The notes under the pieces are model-generated. The model saw only the letters and a program-made list of their open reading frames with translations. It was not told the origin of the DNA and made no database searches. A stretch of DNA of 64,000 nt, taken from contig NZ_CP037899.1 in the NCBI RefSeq assembly GCF_007475525.1, forward strand, positions 1,860,001 to 1,924,000. Direction: 5' to 3'. The translations under genes and the position numbers were made by a program. Below, piece after piece: positions 1 through 8,940 of this stretch; position 1 is the first letter of the stretch, and the number at the start of each line of letters is the position of its first letter. Source of the DNA: Methylacidiphilum kamchatkense Kam1. GTDB lineage: Bacteria; Verrucomicrobiota; Verrucomicrobiia; Methylacidiphilales; Methylacidiphilaceae.

Positions 1-288
1 GTCAGCCCCACAAGCTCTGTCAGTATAACCTGTCAGGATGATAGTTATGACTTGCTCCTCTATGATTGGCTAAATAGTCTGATATTTAAAATGGCTACTG
101 AAAACATGCTTTTTTCTGCATTCGAAGTTGAACTGCGTTTACCATTCTTACGGGGAATGGCTTGGGGAGAAACCATAGATAGAGAAAAACACAAGCCGGC
201 AGTTGAAGTCAAAGGAGCAACTTTTACTGAGCTTTTTTTCGGGCAGAATGGTAATCAATGGATCGCACAATGTGTGGTAGACGTATAA
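1..288 (+). CDS. Archease, C-terminal part (gene cut by the window start)
   Basis: The reading frame is open from base 1, so the gene begins outside the window and only about 95 C-terminal residues are visible. An internal ATG at 52 is not the true start. The visible part has the archease pattern DLLLYDWLN followed by a KHKPAVEVKGAT segment and the ending CVVDV, which fits the conserved basic/hydrophobic C-terminus of this small family. Archease is the activator that lets the RNA ligase RtcB turn over and accelerates its guanylylation. The next gene on the same strand is rtcB, about 100 bases downstream, which is the expected operon partner and strongly supports the call. Confidence 0.82.
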   Translation, partial: VSPTSSVSITCQDDSYDLLLYDWLNSLIFKMATENMLFSAFEVELRLPFLRGMAWGETIDREKHKPAVEVKGATFTELFFGQNGNQWIAQCVVDV

Positions 289-390
289 GGAGCTTGTTCA
301 ATCCGCTCGAAAGGGATGGGAATTTCGTAAGCCCTTCTCTAATTGCAATTTCCTTGAATGAGGATTTTATTTCTAGAAGGAGGGGTAGCT

Positions 391-1821
391 ATGGAAATGT
401 CCTTGCTTGAAAAAGTTTCCGAGAGTTGTTGGCAAATTCCTGCTCATGGGACAATGAGGGTTCCAGTGATTATTTATGGGTCTGAAAAAATAATCCAACA
501 AATGGATCAAAAAGTTGCCGAACAGGCTTCCAACGTTGCCTCTTTACCAGGAATTGTTAAAGCATCTTATGTGATGCCCGATGCGCATTGGGGATATGGA
601 TTTCCAATAGGAGGCGTTGCAGCTTTCGATCCTGATCAGGATGGGGTAATATCGGCAGGAGGCGTTGGATTTGACATCTCCTGTGGAGTCAGAACCCTTT
701 TAACAGGATTGCAAGAAAAAGACATTGAGCCAATCAAAAATAAACTCGCTGATCTTCTCTTCAAAGAAATTCCAGCAGGAGTGGGGAGTCATGGGAAGAT
801 TCACTTGGATAAGAACGAAATGGATAAGATGCTTGTCGGCGGAGCAAAATGGGCTATCGAGCAAGGCTATGGCAAAGAAGAGGATCTTCAGAGAATAGAA
901 GAAGGGGGATGCATGCCCGGAGCTGATCCTCAAGCCGTTTCCAATCTTGCAAAAGAACGGCAAGCAAAAGAAATGGGCACGTTGGGTTCAGGGAACCATT
1001 ATGCAGAGGTACAAGTTGTTGGCAAAATTTTTGATGAGGCTATAGCCAAATTACTGTCCATCCATGAAGGAGATATCGTTGTGAGTATTCATTGTGGCTC
1101 CCGAGGATTAGGGCATCAAATTGGGACGGATTATTTAAAAGAGATGGTACTTTGTGCCCAAAAACTCAAGATTGAATTACCTGAAAGAGAACTTGCCTGT
1201 GCTCCGATCCAATCGGATCTTGGGAAGAGATATCTTGGAGCGATGCGAGCAGGAATTAATTGTGCCTTGGCTAACAGACAGATCCTCACGCATTTGATTA
1301 GAAAAGTATTTTCCTATTTCTTTCCAAACATTTCCATGCCTTTGCTCTATGATGTCTCTCACAATACCTGTAAAGTCGAAGAGCATTCGATTAATGGAGG
1401 CTCAAAAAAACTGTTTGTGCATCGGAAAGGAGCTACTCGCGCTTTTGGTCCAGGTCACCCTGAAATCCCTAAAGATCTGAAAGAGGCTGGTCAACCAGTC
1501 CTTATAGGGGGCAGCATGGGCACCCATTCCTATATTTTGGTTGGGACGACTCAAAGCGAGCGGCTTGCTTTTTCTTCTGCAGTACATGGAGCCGGGAGAG
1601 CCATGAGCAGATCCAAGGCTTTGAAAGAATGGAAGGGTAAAGAGATCATTAAAAGCCTTGAAGCAAAAGGCATCCTGATCCGAGCTGTTTCAGAGCGCGG
1701 TGTTGCAGAAGAAGCTCCCTTAGCCTATAAGGATGTCAGTGACGTCGTGGAAGCGGCACATAAAGCAAAGCTTGCTAAACTGATTGCACGGCTTGATCCC
1801 TTAATTTGTATCAAAGGCTGA
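391..1821 (+). CDS. rtcB: RNA-splicing ligase RtcB
   Basis: RtcB joins RNA 2',3'-cyclic phosphate or 3'-phosphate ends to 5'-OH ends using GTP and Mn2+ in the cytoplasm. I chose the ATG at 391 over the upstream in-frame ATG at 358 because AGAAGGAGG at 375-383 sits at the right distance. With this start the metal ligands fall at Asp95 and Cys98 (GVGFDISCG), His203 (GSGNHYAE) and His234 (HCGSRGLGHQ), the same numbering as the archaeal enzyme. The guanylylated His is in HGAGRAMSR near residue 399, and YDVSHN supplies another metal ligand. The length of 476 residues is normal. It lies just downstream of archease; no RtcA cyclase or RtcR regulator is visible, so the trigger for RNA repair is unknown here. 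Confidence 0.95.
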   Translation: MEMSLLEKVSESCWQIPAHGTMRVPVIIYGSEKIIQQMDQKVAEQASNVASLPGIVKASYVMPDAHWGYGFPIGGVAAFDPDQDGVISAGGVGFDISCGVRTLLTGLQEKDIEPIKNKLADLLFKEIPAGVGSHGKIHLDKNEMDKMLVGGAKWAIEQGYGKEEDLQRIEEGGCMPGADPQAVSNLAKERQAKEMGTLGSGNHYAEVQVVGKIFDEAIAKLLSIHEGDIVVSIHCGSRGLGHQIGTDYLKEMVLCAQKLKIELPERELACAPIQSDLGKRYLGAMRAGINCALANRQILTHLIRKVFSYFFPNISMPLLYDVSHNTCKVEEHSINGGSKKLFVHRKGATRAFGPGHPEIPKDLKEAGQPVLIGGSMGTHSYILVGTTQSERLAFSSAVHGAGRAMSRSKALKEWKGKEIIKSLEAKGILIRAVSERGVAEEAPLAYKDVSDVVEAAHKAKLAKLIARLDPLICIKG

Positions 1822-2129
1822 TCGCATCCACGCTACAGATTCTATCTGGTTAACAAAAGAACCTAAGACTGTTACTTCTAGTTGAGAAAAACCATTCTCA
1901 CTGTCTTTTTCCCTTCCTAGGATCTCTAGCCTGGAAAGGTTAGCTTAAAACCAAAACAGGACAAGAGAGAGGAACACAATTTACCGGGTACCTATAATCT
2001 ATCTTCGCTTCTCTTCTGGAAAAGAAGGAGGACGGTTTATAAGCTAAGGTGGCAAAAGAAGAAATATTCTAAAAAATAAAGAATGATTTTTTTGCGTGGA
2101 AAAACCATATTACACATAAATTCAACACA
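1822..2129. other. Intergenic stretch, no gene seen
   Basis: No convincing reading frame or RNA is visible in these 308 bases. A weak hairpin (GAGAA...TTCTC around 1883-1900) followed by CTGTCTTTTT could be a poor rtcB terminator. The rest presumably carries the promoter of the following protease gene, but I cannot place its elements. Confidence 0.4.
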
Positions 2130-3233
2130 ATGAAATGGTCTTGGAGAATTGGTTCTATTTTTGGCATTCAAATTTACGTTCATTTCACTTTCTTCCTTCT
2201 TCTTAGTTGGATTGCTGTAGTTTATTATTCAGAAAGAGGAAGCCTGGAAGATGCCCTGTTGGGCATTTTTTTTACTCTGGCCCTTTTTTTTGTCATTGTT
2301 CTTCATGAACTAGGGCATGCGACTGCTGCCCGGTTTTTTAAAATTTCTACAAAAGATATTACGCTCTTACCCATTGGTGGTGTAGCCAGGCTTGAAAAAA
2401 TACCAGAAGATCCCATTCAAGAGCTGATCGTTGCCATAGCTGGACCTGCCGTCAATATCATTCTAGCACTATTCCTATATCTCATTATGGTTATCGCTGG
2501 AATTCCTCTTGATGCCAAACAGCCAGACATGATTCATGGTAACATCCTGGCTCAATTTTTTTGGACTAATATCATATTAGCCGGCTTTAATCTCATACCC
2601 GCTTTCCCAATGGATGGCGGCAGGATTTTACGAGGACTTTTAGGAATTAAGATGGATTTTCTGCATGCTACCCGAATAGCCGCTTCGGTTGGCCAAACGA
2701 TTGCCCTGGCTTTTGGATTTATTGGGCTTTTTACCAATCCTTTTCTTATTCTGATTGCGCTATTCGTATGGTTTGGAGCTTCACAAGAAGCGAACTTGGC
2801 TCAGGTCAAATTTACTCTTAGTAAAACCACTATCAGCCATCTTATGCTCCGGGAATTCCACGTTCTTTCACCTACAGACACTTTGGCAAAGGCTATCGAA
2901 ATCACTCTTGCCACTCAACAGCATGATTTCCCCGTTGTGGAGAACAACAAACTGGTTGGCATGCTCTACAGGGCTGATTTGCTGATGGGTTTAATGCAAA
3001 AGGGCCAGGACGCTTTAGTAGATGAAGTCATGACCAGAGAGTTCGTAGTGGTAGAATCTTCTGATAAAGCCGAAGAGGTGTTCTCCAAACTCCAATCTAT
3101 TCCCTATGCCACCATTCCGGTGACAGAAAAAGGAGAACTTGTCGGGTTGTTGACAAAGGAAAACATTGCTGAATTTTTGATGTTCCATACGGCTATGACA
3201 GAACGAAAAAGCAGATCCTTTTTTGAGACATAA
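2130..3233 (+). CDS. Site-2 protease (M50 family) with CBS domain pair
   Basis: This is an intramembrane zinc metalloprotease of the SpoIVFB-like M50 group, 367 residues. The zinc motif HELGH is at residues 59-63 inside the second hydrophobic segment, and the second catalytic motif PAFPMDGGR is near residues 158-165 with Asp162 as the third ligand. About four to six membrane segments occupy residues 10-220. Two CBS motifs follow from about 235 to 355, which in related proteins sense adenine nucleotides. The substrate is unknown: the neighbours (rtcB upstream, ackA downstream) give no anti-sigma factor or clear target. No strong ribosome site precedes the ATG. The family call is secure, the role is not. 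Confidence 0.9.
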   Translation: MKWSWRIGSIFGIQIYVHFTFFLLLSWIAVVYYSERGSLEDALLGIFFTLALFFVIVLHELGHATAARFFKISTKDITLLPIGGVARLEKIPEDPIQELIVAIAGPAVNIILALFLYLIMVIAGIPLDAKQPDMIHGNILAQFFWTNIILAGFNLIPAFPMDGGRILRGLLGIKMDFLHATRIAASVGQTIALAFGFIGLFTNPFLILIALFVWFGASQEANLAQVKFTLSKTTISHLMLREFHVLSPTDTLAKAIEITLATQQHDFPVVENNKLVGMLYRADLLMGLMQKGQDALVDEVMTREFVVVESSDKAEEVFSKLQSIPYATIPVTEKGELVGLLTKENIAEFLMFHTAMTERKSRSFFET

Positions 3234-3342
3234 GAGAAGCAATCTCTACGATGGATCTGAAAGAAGCTTGTATGATAGAAAGTTTTTCCCTAACCAATCT
3301 ATTCATGCCCCTGTTGCTTAAAAAAAATGTCTTGAAAGAACC

Positions 3343-4536
3343 ATGAAAGACAAACAAGCCTTAATTCTTACAGTCAATAGCGGCTCAACAAGCATTAAAA
3401 TCAGTGTTTTCGATTCGGAAACTGAGTCTCTTGTTCTGCATGGAACAATAGAAAGAATCGGAATAACAAATAGCCTTTTTCAATTCAAAAATAGAGAGGG
3501 AGAAATAATTGCTGAAGAGCTTCTTCAATTGAAAGACCATGATGAAGCTATAGCCAAGCTCTTTTCCTTTCTCAAAAAGCATAGGCTAGAATCGTCACTT
3601 TTGGCAGTTGGACATAGAATCGTGCATGGTGGACAACTTTTCCAGGAGCCCCGACTCGTTACCTCTGAAATGTTGGAAAACTTAAAAGAACTTATCCCCC
3701 TTGCTCCAGATCATTTGCCAAGCCAAATTTTGGCCATAGAATCGTTTCGTAAACACATCCCACAAACTAAGAATATCTGCTGTTTTGATACAGCCTTTCA
3801 CAGAACAATCCCGCATTACGCCCGCCTCTATGCCCTTCCAAAGTCCTTAAGGAACATGGGGATTATTCGATATGGATTTCACGGCCTTTCTTGTGAGTAC
3901 GTCATGGAGGAGCTACAGAAAAAAGAAAAAGAAAAAGCTTGGGGCAAAATCATCATCGCCCATCTTGGAGGAGGAGCCAGTCTGACGGCTGTCTATAATG
4001 GCCAAAGCATGGATACGACAATGGGATTTTCTCCTCTTTCCGGTTTAATCATGGGAACTCGATGTGGAGATCTCGATCCTGGAGCCGTTCTCTATCTGAT
4101 TAAAGAAAAAGGGTTTAGAGCAACCGAACTGTATGATTTGTTAAACAAGCAATCCGGATTGCTTGGCTTAAGCGGGAAAAGTCCAAATATGAAGGATCTT
4201 CTTGAAGATTCAACGAAAGAAGCCAAAGAGGCGGTGGATACCTTTGTCTATCAAGCAAAAAAATATTTAGGGGCATTCATTACCATCCTCAATGGATTGG
4301 ATATTCTAGTATTTACTGGGGGAATTGGAGAAAATTCTTCTGAGATCCGAGAAAAAATATGTAAAAATCTGGATTGTTGGGCAATCCAGCTTGATCCCAT
4401 AAAAAACCAAGCTCATAACGAAATTATTTCGACAGAAAAGTCTACGGCTAAAATTCGAATCGTAAAAACCAATGAAGAATTGATCATCGCAAGAAGAACC
4501 CTCCAACTATTCAGGCAAGGAACTTTAACCTTATGA
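3343..4536 (+). CDS. ackA: Acetate kinase
   Basis: Acetate kinase interconverts acetate + ATP and acetyl phosphate + ADP. The 397-residue protein is full length and has the ASKHA fold signatures: VNSGSTSIK at the N-terminus, RIVHGG, the second signature region GFHGLS, AHLGGGASL, the MGFSPLSGLIMGTR substrate segment, and FTGGIGENS near the C-terminus. No phosphotransacetylase or phosphoketolase gene is next to it, so acetyl phosphate must come from an enzyme encoded elsewhere. The gene is about 110 bases after the protease and is followed by a 290-base non-coding stretch, so it may be transcribed alone. Confidence 0.95.
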   Translation: MKDKQALILTVNSGSTSIKISVFDSETESLVLHGTIERIGITNSLFQFKNREGEIIAEELLQLKDHDEAIAKLFSFLKKHRLESSLLAVGHRIVHGGQLFQEPRLVTSEMLENLKELIPLAPDHLPSQILAIESFRKHIPQTKNICCFDTAFHRTIPHYARLYALPKSLRNMGIIRYGFHGLSCEYVMEELQKKEKEKAWGKIIIAHLGGGASLTAVYNGQSMDTTMGFSPLSGLIMGTRCGDLDPGAVLYLIKEKGFRATELYDLLNKQSGLLGLSGKSPNMKDLLEDSTKEAKEAVDTFVYQAKKYLGAFITILNGLDILVFTGGIGENSSEIREKICKNLDCWAIQLDPIKNQAHNEIISTEKSTAKIRIVKTNEELIIARRTLQLFRQGTLTL

Positions 4537-4826
4537 ATTTTTTTTATTTTTCCCAAAAACTTTCTTTTTTCCTTGGATTTTCTTTTATTCTATCAATCAT
4601 TAAGCTTTAAAAGCTATTTTTCGTGGGGACCCATTGAAATGATCGAGCTAGAGCAGACGCAATTTATTTGCAGCTTCATAAACAATCATAGGTCCGCTGC
4701 TTAAATGCAGGAACTTTAAAACCCATTGGATCGATGAGAAAGCTTCAAAGTCTGACAATAAGAAGACCAAAGAGTTTCATGAATAGCCAATCTATTTGTT
4801 GAATAACACAGCCAGAGAATAGCCCT

Positions 4827-6152
4827 GTGAAAAACATTGTCTTTTTTTTGTTTTTTGCTTTTTTATCCAGTTTTTCCTATTCCTTCCCTTCTGAAGAAAC
4901 TCTTCCAGAGGTCCAATCCGATTCCTTGCCTACTTCAGCCATTTTTGATCTGAGAATAGGCCTACAACCCGAAACGCAATTTCGTGGGGAAGTAGAAGCC
5001 TTATTCGATTCGATTCAATGGATAACGCCTAAGGAAATAAAAAACCTCTTGCTTTTCATTGAACCGTATTTTTGGTCTGCCCTATGGAAAAAAGAACCTG
5101 CTCCCAAAACCCTCTTATGGCTTGAGGAGCCTTACGGTTTTGCCGGAGGAAACGCTACCTGGAAGACGATAAACCCAAACAAAGACAACTTTCTTCTGTT
5201 CCGTTTTGGAAAATGGATCCTTTGGCTTGAAGGAAATGGAAACCATGGGAAAAGACAGCAGACCACACTCATAGCCACAGAAATAAAGGATACCGGGGAT
5301 CCTAGCCCCATTTATTTCCATTATTTCCAAGGACAATACCCAAAAATTAAAAGCATTGTTCCTTTTAGATATATCGAACCAGAGGAGAACAAAAGTGTCG
5401 ATTGCATAGGGATCTCATCGGAAGACCAAGACAAAGGAACAATCATCGAAGCTTTCGAGCTTGAGAGTCAAGAAAGGATCCTTCGGTTAGAGGAAAATGA
5501 GCTAACGGAAAGTTCTCCCGATTGGGAATGGTTACTCACTTCTGATTTTGATTTCATGCCCATTAGATTGTTAGATCCCAAGGATCCTTCTAGTCCTGAT
5601 ACTCCGCTAGCCGTTACTATAAGGCCTGAGAAAGCAAATAATCTATTGAACAGTTCGCTTTCTAGCTTACTCCCTAAAAAAGGAGAAGTGATCCTTTTTG
5701 ATAGAAAGGAAAATTCAACCAAGATAAAAGATACCGAAGGGGCAAGCTTCCCGCGACTTAGCCCCGATGGGACCGTTGGATGGATCCAAAAAAACCACTT
5801 AGTTCTCTATCGCTATGGCCGCGTCTTTCAATACTTTCCTTTTGAAGGAAACTTTTCTTTGAATTGGTGCTTCAGCAATCATGGCAAAGAAATTTGTCTT
5901 TATTCCAGGAAACCCTCAAAACGCATCTATCGCTTCCTGTTAGCCTCCAATTTGTTTTTGTATTGGCTACCAGAATTAGAATTAAACACCCAACTACCTT
6001 TCTCCTTTGAAGAAATCTTTTCTAAATATGACGTCCATTCCGGAATGCTTCTTGAAAGAATCGTGTCAAGGATAGACTCTCCAACGGATTCTATAAGACT
6101 CCCATCTTGGGTCAAAGCCCTGAAGGCATTAAATCAATTTTATTTTGAATGA
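4827..6152 (+). CDS. Exported protein of unknown function
   Basis: I do not recognise this 441-residue protein. The start is a GTG. The first 20 residues are a clear signal peptide (hydrophobic and Phe-rich, ending near SYSFPS), so it is exported. The rest is soluble and rich in acidic residues, Trp and aromatics. Between about residues 300 and 390 there is a beta-propeller-like stretch (FPRLSPDG, then GWIQKNHLVLYRYG), reminiscent of WD40/TolB-like blades, but the repeats are not regular enough to name the fold. It lies about 60 bases before sufS on the same strand with no obvious link to Fe-S assembly. Confidence 0.7.
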   Translation: MKNIVFFLFFAFLSSFSYSFPSEETLPEVQSDSLPTSAIFDLRIGLQPETQFRGEVEALFDSIQWITPKEIKNLLLFIEPYFWSALWKKEPAPKTLLWLEEPYGFAGGNATWKTINPNKDNFLLFRFGKWILWLEGNGNHGKRQQTTLIATEIKDTGDPSPIYFHYFQGQYPKIKSIVPFRYIEPEENKSVDCIGISSEDQDKGTIIEAFELESQERILRLEENELTESSPDWEWLLTSDFDFMPIRLLDPKDPSSPDTPLAVTIRPEKANNLLNSSLSSLLPKKGEVILFDRKENSTKIKDTEGASFPRLSPDGTVGWIQKNHLVLYRYGRVFQYFPFEGNFSLNWCFSNHGKEICLYSRKPSKRIYRFLLASNLFLYWLPELELNTQLPFSFEEIFSKYDVHSGMLLERIVSRIDSPTDSIRLPSWVKALKALNQFYFE

Positions 6153-6215
6153 AACATTCAAAGGGAATGCATCTAGCTTTCTTGAATCTTAGCCAATAGA
6201 TGCTAGATTTTAAAA

Positions 6216-7445
6216 GTGGAGTCCATTGAAGCCTATAGAAAGGATTTTCCTATCCTTTCGCTAAAAATTAATGATTATCCGCTTATCTATTTTGACAACG
6301 CAGCCACTTCTCAAAAACCCTTCTGCGTGATCGAAGCTTTATCTAATTTTTTTTTATCAGCCAATGCGAATGTTCACAGAGGACTCCATGAATTAAGTAG
6401 CCGAGCTACTGAACTATTAGAGGCATCCCGAGCCACAATCGCGCGGTTTATCAATGCCAGAAGTCAGGACGAGATTGTATTTACAAGAGGAACCACAGAA
6501 TCGATTAACCTTGTTGCTGCCTCATTAGGTTCCCTTTTAAAACCTGGAGACGGTATCCTTTTAACTGAAATGGAGCATCATTCGAACCTGATACCCTGGC
6601 AACAGCTTGCTAAACAAAGAGGCTTACGTTTGTTCTTCCTTCCGATCGATGGAAGAGAAGGAAATCTTCAGTGGACTTCACTCGAAGAGTTCCTCATTAA
6701 AAATCGGATAGTCATTTTCTCTTTTACTCATGTATCTAATACATTGGGCGTGATTAATCCAGTCGAATCTTTCTGTGCAATTGCTAGAAAATTAGGGGTC
6801 CTTACTCTTGTGGATGCAGCTCAAAGCGCCGGCCATAGGCCACTTGACGTGCAGAAATTAGGTTGTGATTTTCTTGCCTTTTCTGGGCATAAAATGTGTG
6901 GACCAACTGGCATAGGAGTCTTGTATGGGAGGAAGGAGCTACTCGAAAAGATGCCTCCTTTTCAATATGGGGGGAACATGGTTTTGGATACAGATTTCTT
7001 CGAAAGCCGGTGGAAAGAACCCCCTCACAAATTTGAAGCTGGGACGCTGCCGATAGCCGAAGCAATTTGTTTAAAGACAGCCATTGATTATCTTTGTCAA
7101 ATAGGGCTAGAAAAAATCGCTCTTCATGATGAACAAATTGCTTGCTATGCCTACAACCAAATCTCCTCTCTACCCTGCATCATTCCTTTAGGGCCTACAA
7201 AAAAGAGAGCTGGAATTGTGACATTTTCAGTTAAAGGATTGCACCCTCACGACTTTATTACCTATTGTGACCGTTATGGTGTGGCTTTGCGCGGCGGCCA
7301 TCACTGCAATAAACCCCTTCTGTCAAAATTGGGAATCGACTCAGCCATTCGTGCTAGTTTTTATTTTTATAATACTAAATCGGAAGTTGATCGATTCATT
7401 GAGATTATCGATAACTGTCTTCGATTCTTTAAATTAACCGGCTAA
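6216..7445 (+). CDS. sufS: Cysteine desulfurase SufS
   Basis: SufS is a PLP enzyme that takes sulfur from cysteine, leaving alanine, and carries it as a persulfide for Fe-S cluster assembly. The 409-residue protein starts at a GTG. It shows the group II pattern: YFDNAATSQKP near residue 25, MEHHSN at 119-124, the PLP lysine Lys226 in SGHKMCGP, and the persulfide cysteine Cys364 in RGGHHCNKP, the same position number as in E. coli SufS. The next gene, 14 bases on, is the acceptor sufU, so the two form a desulfurase-acceptor pair. sufBCD are not in the window. Confidence 0.95.
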   Translation: MESIEAYRKDFPILSLKINDYPLIYFDNAATSQKPFCVIEALSNFFLSANANVHRGLHELSSRATELLEASRATIARFINARSQDEIVFTRGTTESINLVAASLGSLLKPGDGILLTEMEHHSNLIPWQQLAKQRGLRLFFLPIDGREGNLQWTSLEEFLIKNRIVIFSFTHVSNTLGVINPVESFCAIARKLGVLTLVDAAQSAGHRPLDVQKLGCDFLAFSGHKMCGPTGIGVLYGRKELLEKMPPFQYGGNMVLDTDFFESRWKEPPHKFEAGTLPIAEAICLKTAIDYLCQIGLEKIALHDEQIACYAYNQISSLPCIIPLGPTKKRAGIVTFSVKGLHPHDFITYCDRYGVALRGGHHCNKPLLSKLGIDSAIRASFYFYNTKSEVDRFIEIIDNCLRFFKLTG

Positions 7446-7459
7446 CAAATAGGTTTGTT

Positions 7460-7882
7460 ATGGATTTAGAAGATCTTTATCAAGAAATCCTTTTGGACCA
7501 TTCCCGTTATCCGCGCAACTTTGGGAAACCAGAAGGTAAATACTTAGAAGCCGAAGGAACAAATCCAAGTTGCGGGGATACTATCCAACTTTTCATACGC
7601 ATCAATGATTCTAATCAGGTCATTGAACGCGTTCAGTTCCTTGGCAGAGGCTGTGCAATCTCCATAGCTTCAGCTTCTTTAATGACCGAAATCGTGCAAT
7701 CCAAAAAAATAGAAGAGGCTATAGGCATAAAAAATACCCTACAGCTCTTCCTAACGGGCCAAGAAACAGTGGAGGATGCGGTGCTTGGGGAATTATCCTG
7801 TCTAAAAGGTGTCAGGCATTTTCCTGCTAGAGTTAAATGTGCGCTGCTCCCATGGCATGCGTTAGCCAAGGTTATCCAATAG
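7460..7882 (+). CDS. sufU: Sulfur acceptor / scaffold protein SufU
   Basis: This 140-residue protein belongs to the SufU/IscU (NifU_N) family. SufU accepts the persulfide sulfur from SufS through a zinc-bound cysteine. The three cysteines and the aspartate that bind zinc in SufU are present: Cys38 and Asp40 in NPSCGD, Cys65 in GRGCAIS, and Cys127 in KCALLPW. The insertion before the second cysteine and the ending RVKCALLPW separate it from IscU. It is directly behind sufS in the same transcription unit, the arrangement seen in Gram-positive and some Verrucomicrobia-like genomes. Confidence 0.93.
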   Translation: MDLEDLYQEILLDHSRYPRNFGKPEGKYLEAEGTNPSCGDTIQLFIRINDSNQVIERVQFLGRGCAISIASASLMTEIVQSKKIEEAIGIKNTLQLFLTGQETVEDAVLGELSCLKGVRHFPARVKCALLPWHALAKVIQ

Positions 7883-8020
7883 GCCCTTTTACTTTCAAGG
7901 CTAGTGTATAGGAATGATAGCTGGATACAGCCATAGAATGAGTGCTATTTCCCTCTAGGATCCAATCACGGATAATATGCCATAGAGTTAGAGGAAAGGT
8001 TTCCCTAAAAATAAGAGCCA

Positions 8021-8422
8021 TCATTGGGGAAGATATCGAACAAGAAGGGCTGAATAAACTGTTTCGGTAGTGCCCTGGCCTACTTTTGTTGCATAGAGGG
8101 TATCGCCTACATACTGCCTTTCTTTAACAAGAACAATCAGTGCATCCGCATGTCTTTGTTTTGCTAATTTGACTAGCCCTCGAAGAGTGGGTCCCTTTTC
8201 AAAGGGCCCATTACCTCTTTTTTCTGAAAGAGTCCCATAAACCTTATATGGTCGATTAGGCCTGCCATGCATCCAAACATCCATGCCGTCGATACGGTGT
8301 TTTTTTCCAGATCCCATCCCCAACCGATAGACATATCCTTCTTCTGGAAGATACTCTGAGGAAACACAGCCAAGAGAAAAGAAAAGAAAAAAAACAAACA
8401 AAAAGCAAAGTTGATTTCCCAT
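8021..8422 (-). CDS. Putative lipoprotein
   Basis: This is a 133-residue protein with a lipoprotein signal: a hydrophobic Phe-rich core and a lipobox SLGC with the lipidated cysteine at residue 19. The mature part is small and basic with a GKKHRIDGMDVW segment. The C-terminal half (LAKQRHADALIVLV...YSALLVRYLP) looks like an alternating alpha/beta domain as in small secreted heavy-metal-binding or YbjQ-like folds, but I cannot assign it. It is alone on the minus strand between sufU and a convergent-divergent junction. The function is unknown. Confidence 0.7.
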   Translation of the reverse strand: MGNQLCFLFVFFLFFSLGCVSSEYLPEEGYVYRLGMGSGKKHRIDGMDVWMHGRPNRPYKVYGTLSEKRGNGPFEKGPTLRGLVKLAKQRHADALIVLVKERQYVGDTLYATKVGQGTTETVYSALLVRYLPQ

Positions 8423-8516
8423 TATTTTAATTATTAATTACTTCAGCAACGATCTGAAAGGAAAACCTGTTTGTTTTAGGTTTTCTTGATTAAAAAATGA
8501 GTTTCATTCATTTTGT

Positions 8517-8909
8517 GTGAAGCTCTATAGAAACGGCACTGATGCAAAGCATATGATTTTTTCAGAACCTTCTTTATCCTTAGCCACTTTCAACGAAGAC
8601 AGCCTTACTTTTAGGGAAAAATTTTTGCATTGGCTGACCGACCATTCAAAATGGATACCTCTAGAAAAATATTGTGAGGAGGGATGGCCCTCTGAACAGA
8701 TTCAACTAATCATAGAACGCTGTCATTTCCGTCCCCATTCTATCGAAATAGAATTTACAGCGCTTTTTGATGAGTGCATTTCTTCTTGTTGCCATCTTGG
8801 CACAGAAATAGAAGAAAGTGGGTTTTATTCGATCCCAAGAAGAGGATCTTTTCTTTGTTTTATAGACCGACAAAATGGCAACTTCACCATCCAATCATTG
8901 GAACAGTAA
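8517..8909 (+). CDS. Hypothetical protein upstream of mfd
   Basis: This 130-residue open frame starts with GTG and ends 31 bases before the preferred mfd start, so it may share the mfd transcript. It is soluble and acidic, with Trp/His-rich segments and a central CISSCCHLG cysteine cluster. The ending, FLCFIDRQNGNFTIQSLEQ, looks like genuine coding sequence. I recognise no family. An antisense frame in the same place has no coding character. It is a plausible real gene of unknown function. Confidence 0.55.
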   Translation: MKLYRNGTDAKHMIFSEPSLSLATFNEDSLTFREKFLHWLTDHSKWIPLEKYCEEGWPSEQIQLIIERCHFRPHSIEIEFTALFDECISSCCHLGTEIEESGFYSIPRRGSFLCFIDRQNGNFTIQSLEQ

Positions 8910-8940
8910 GAATCTTTCGATCCAAGGGAAGAAACAAGAA

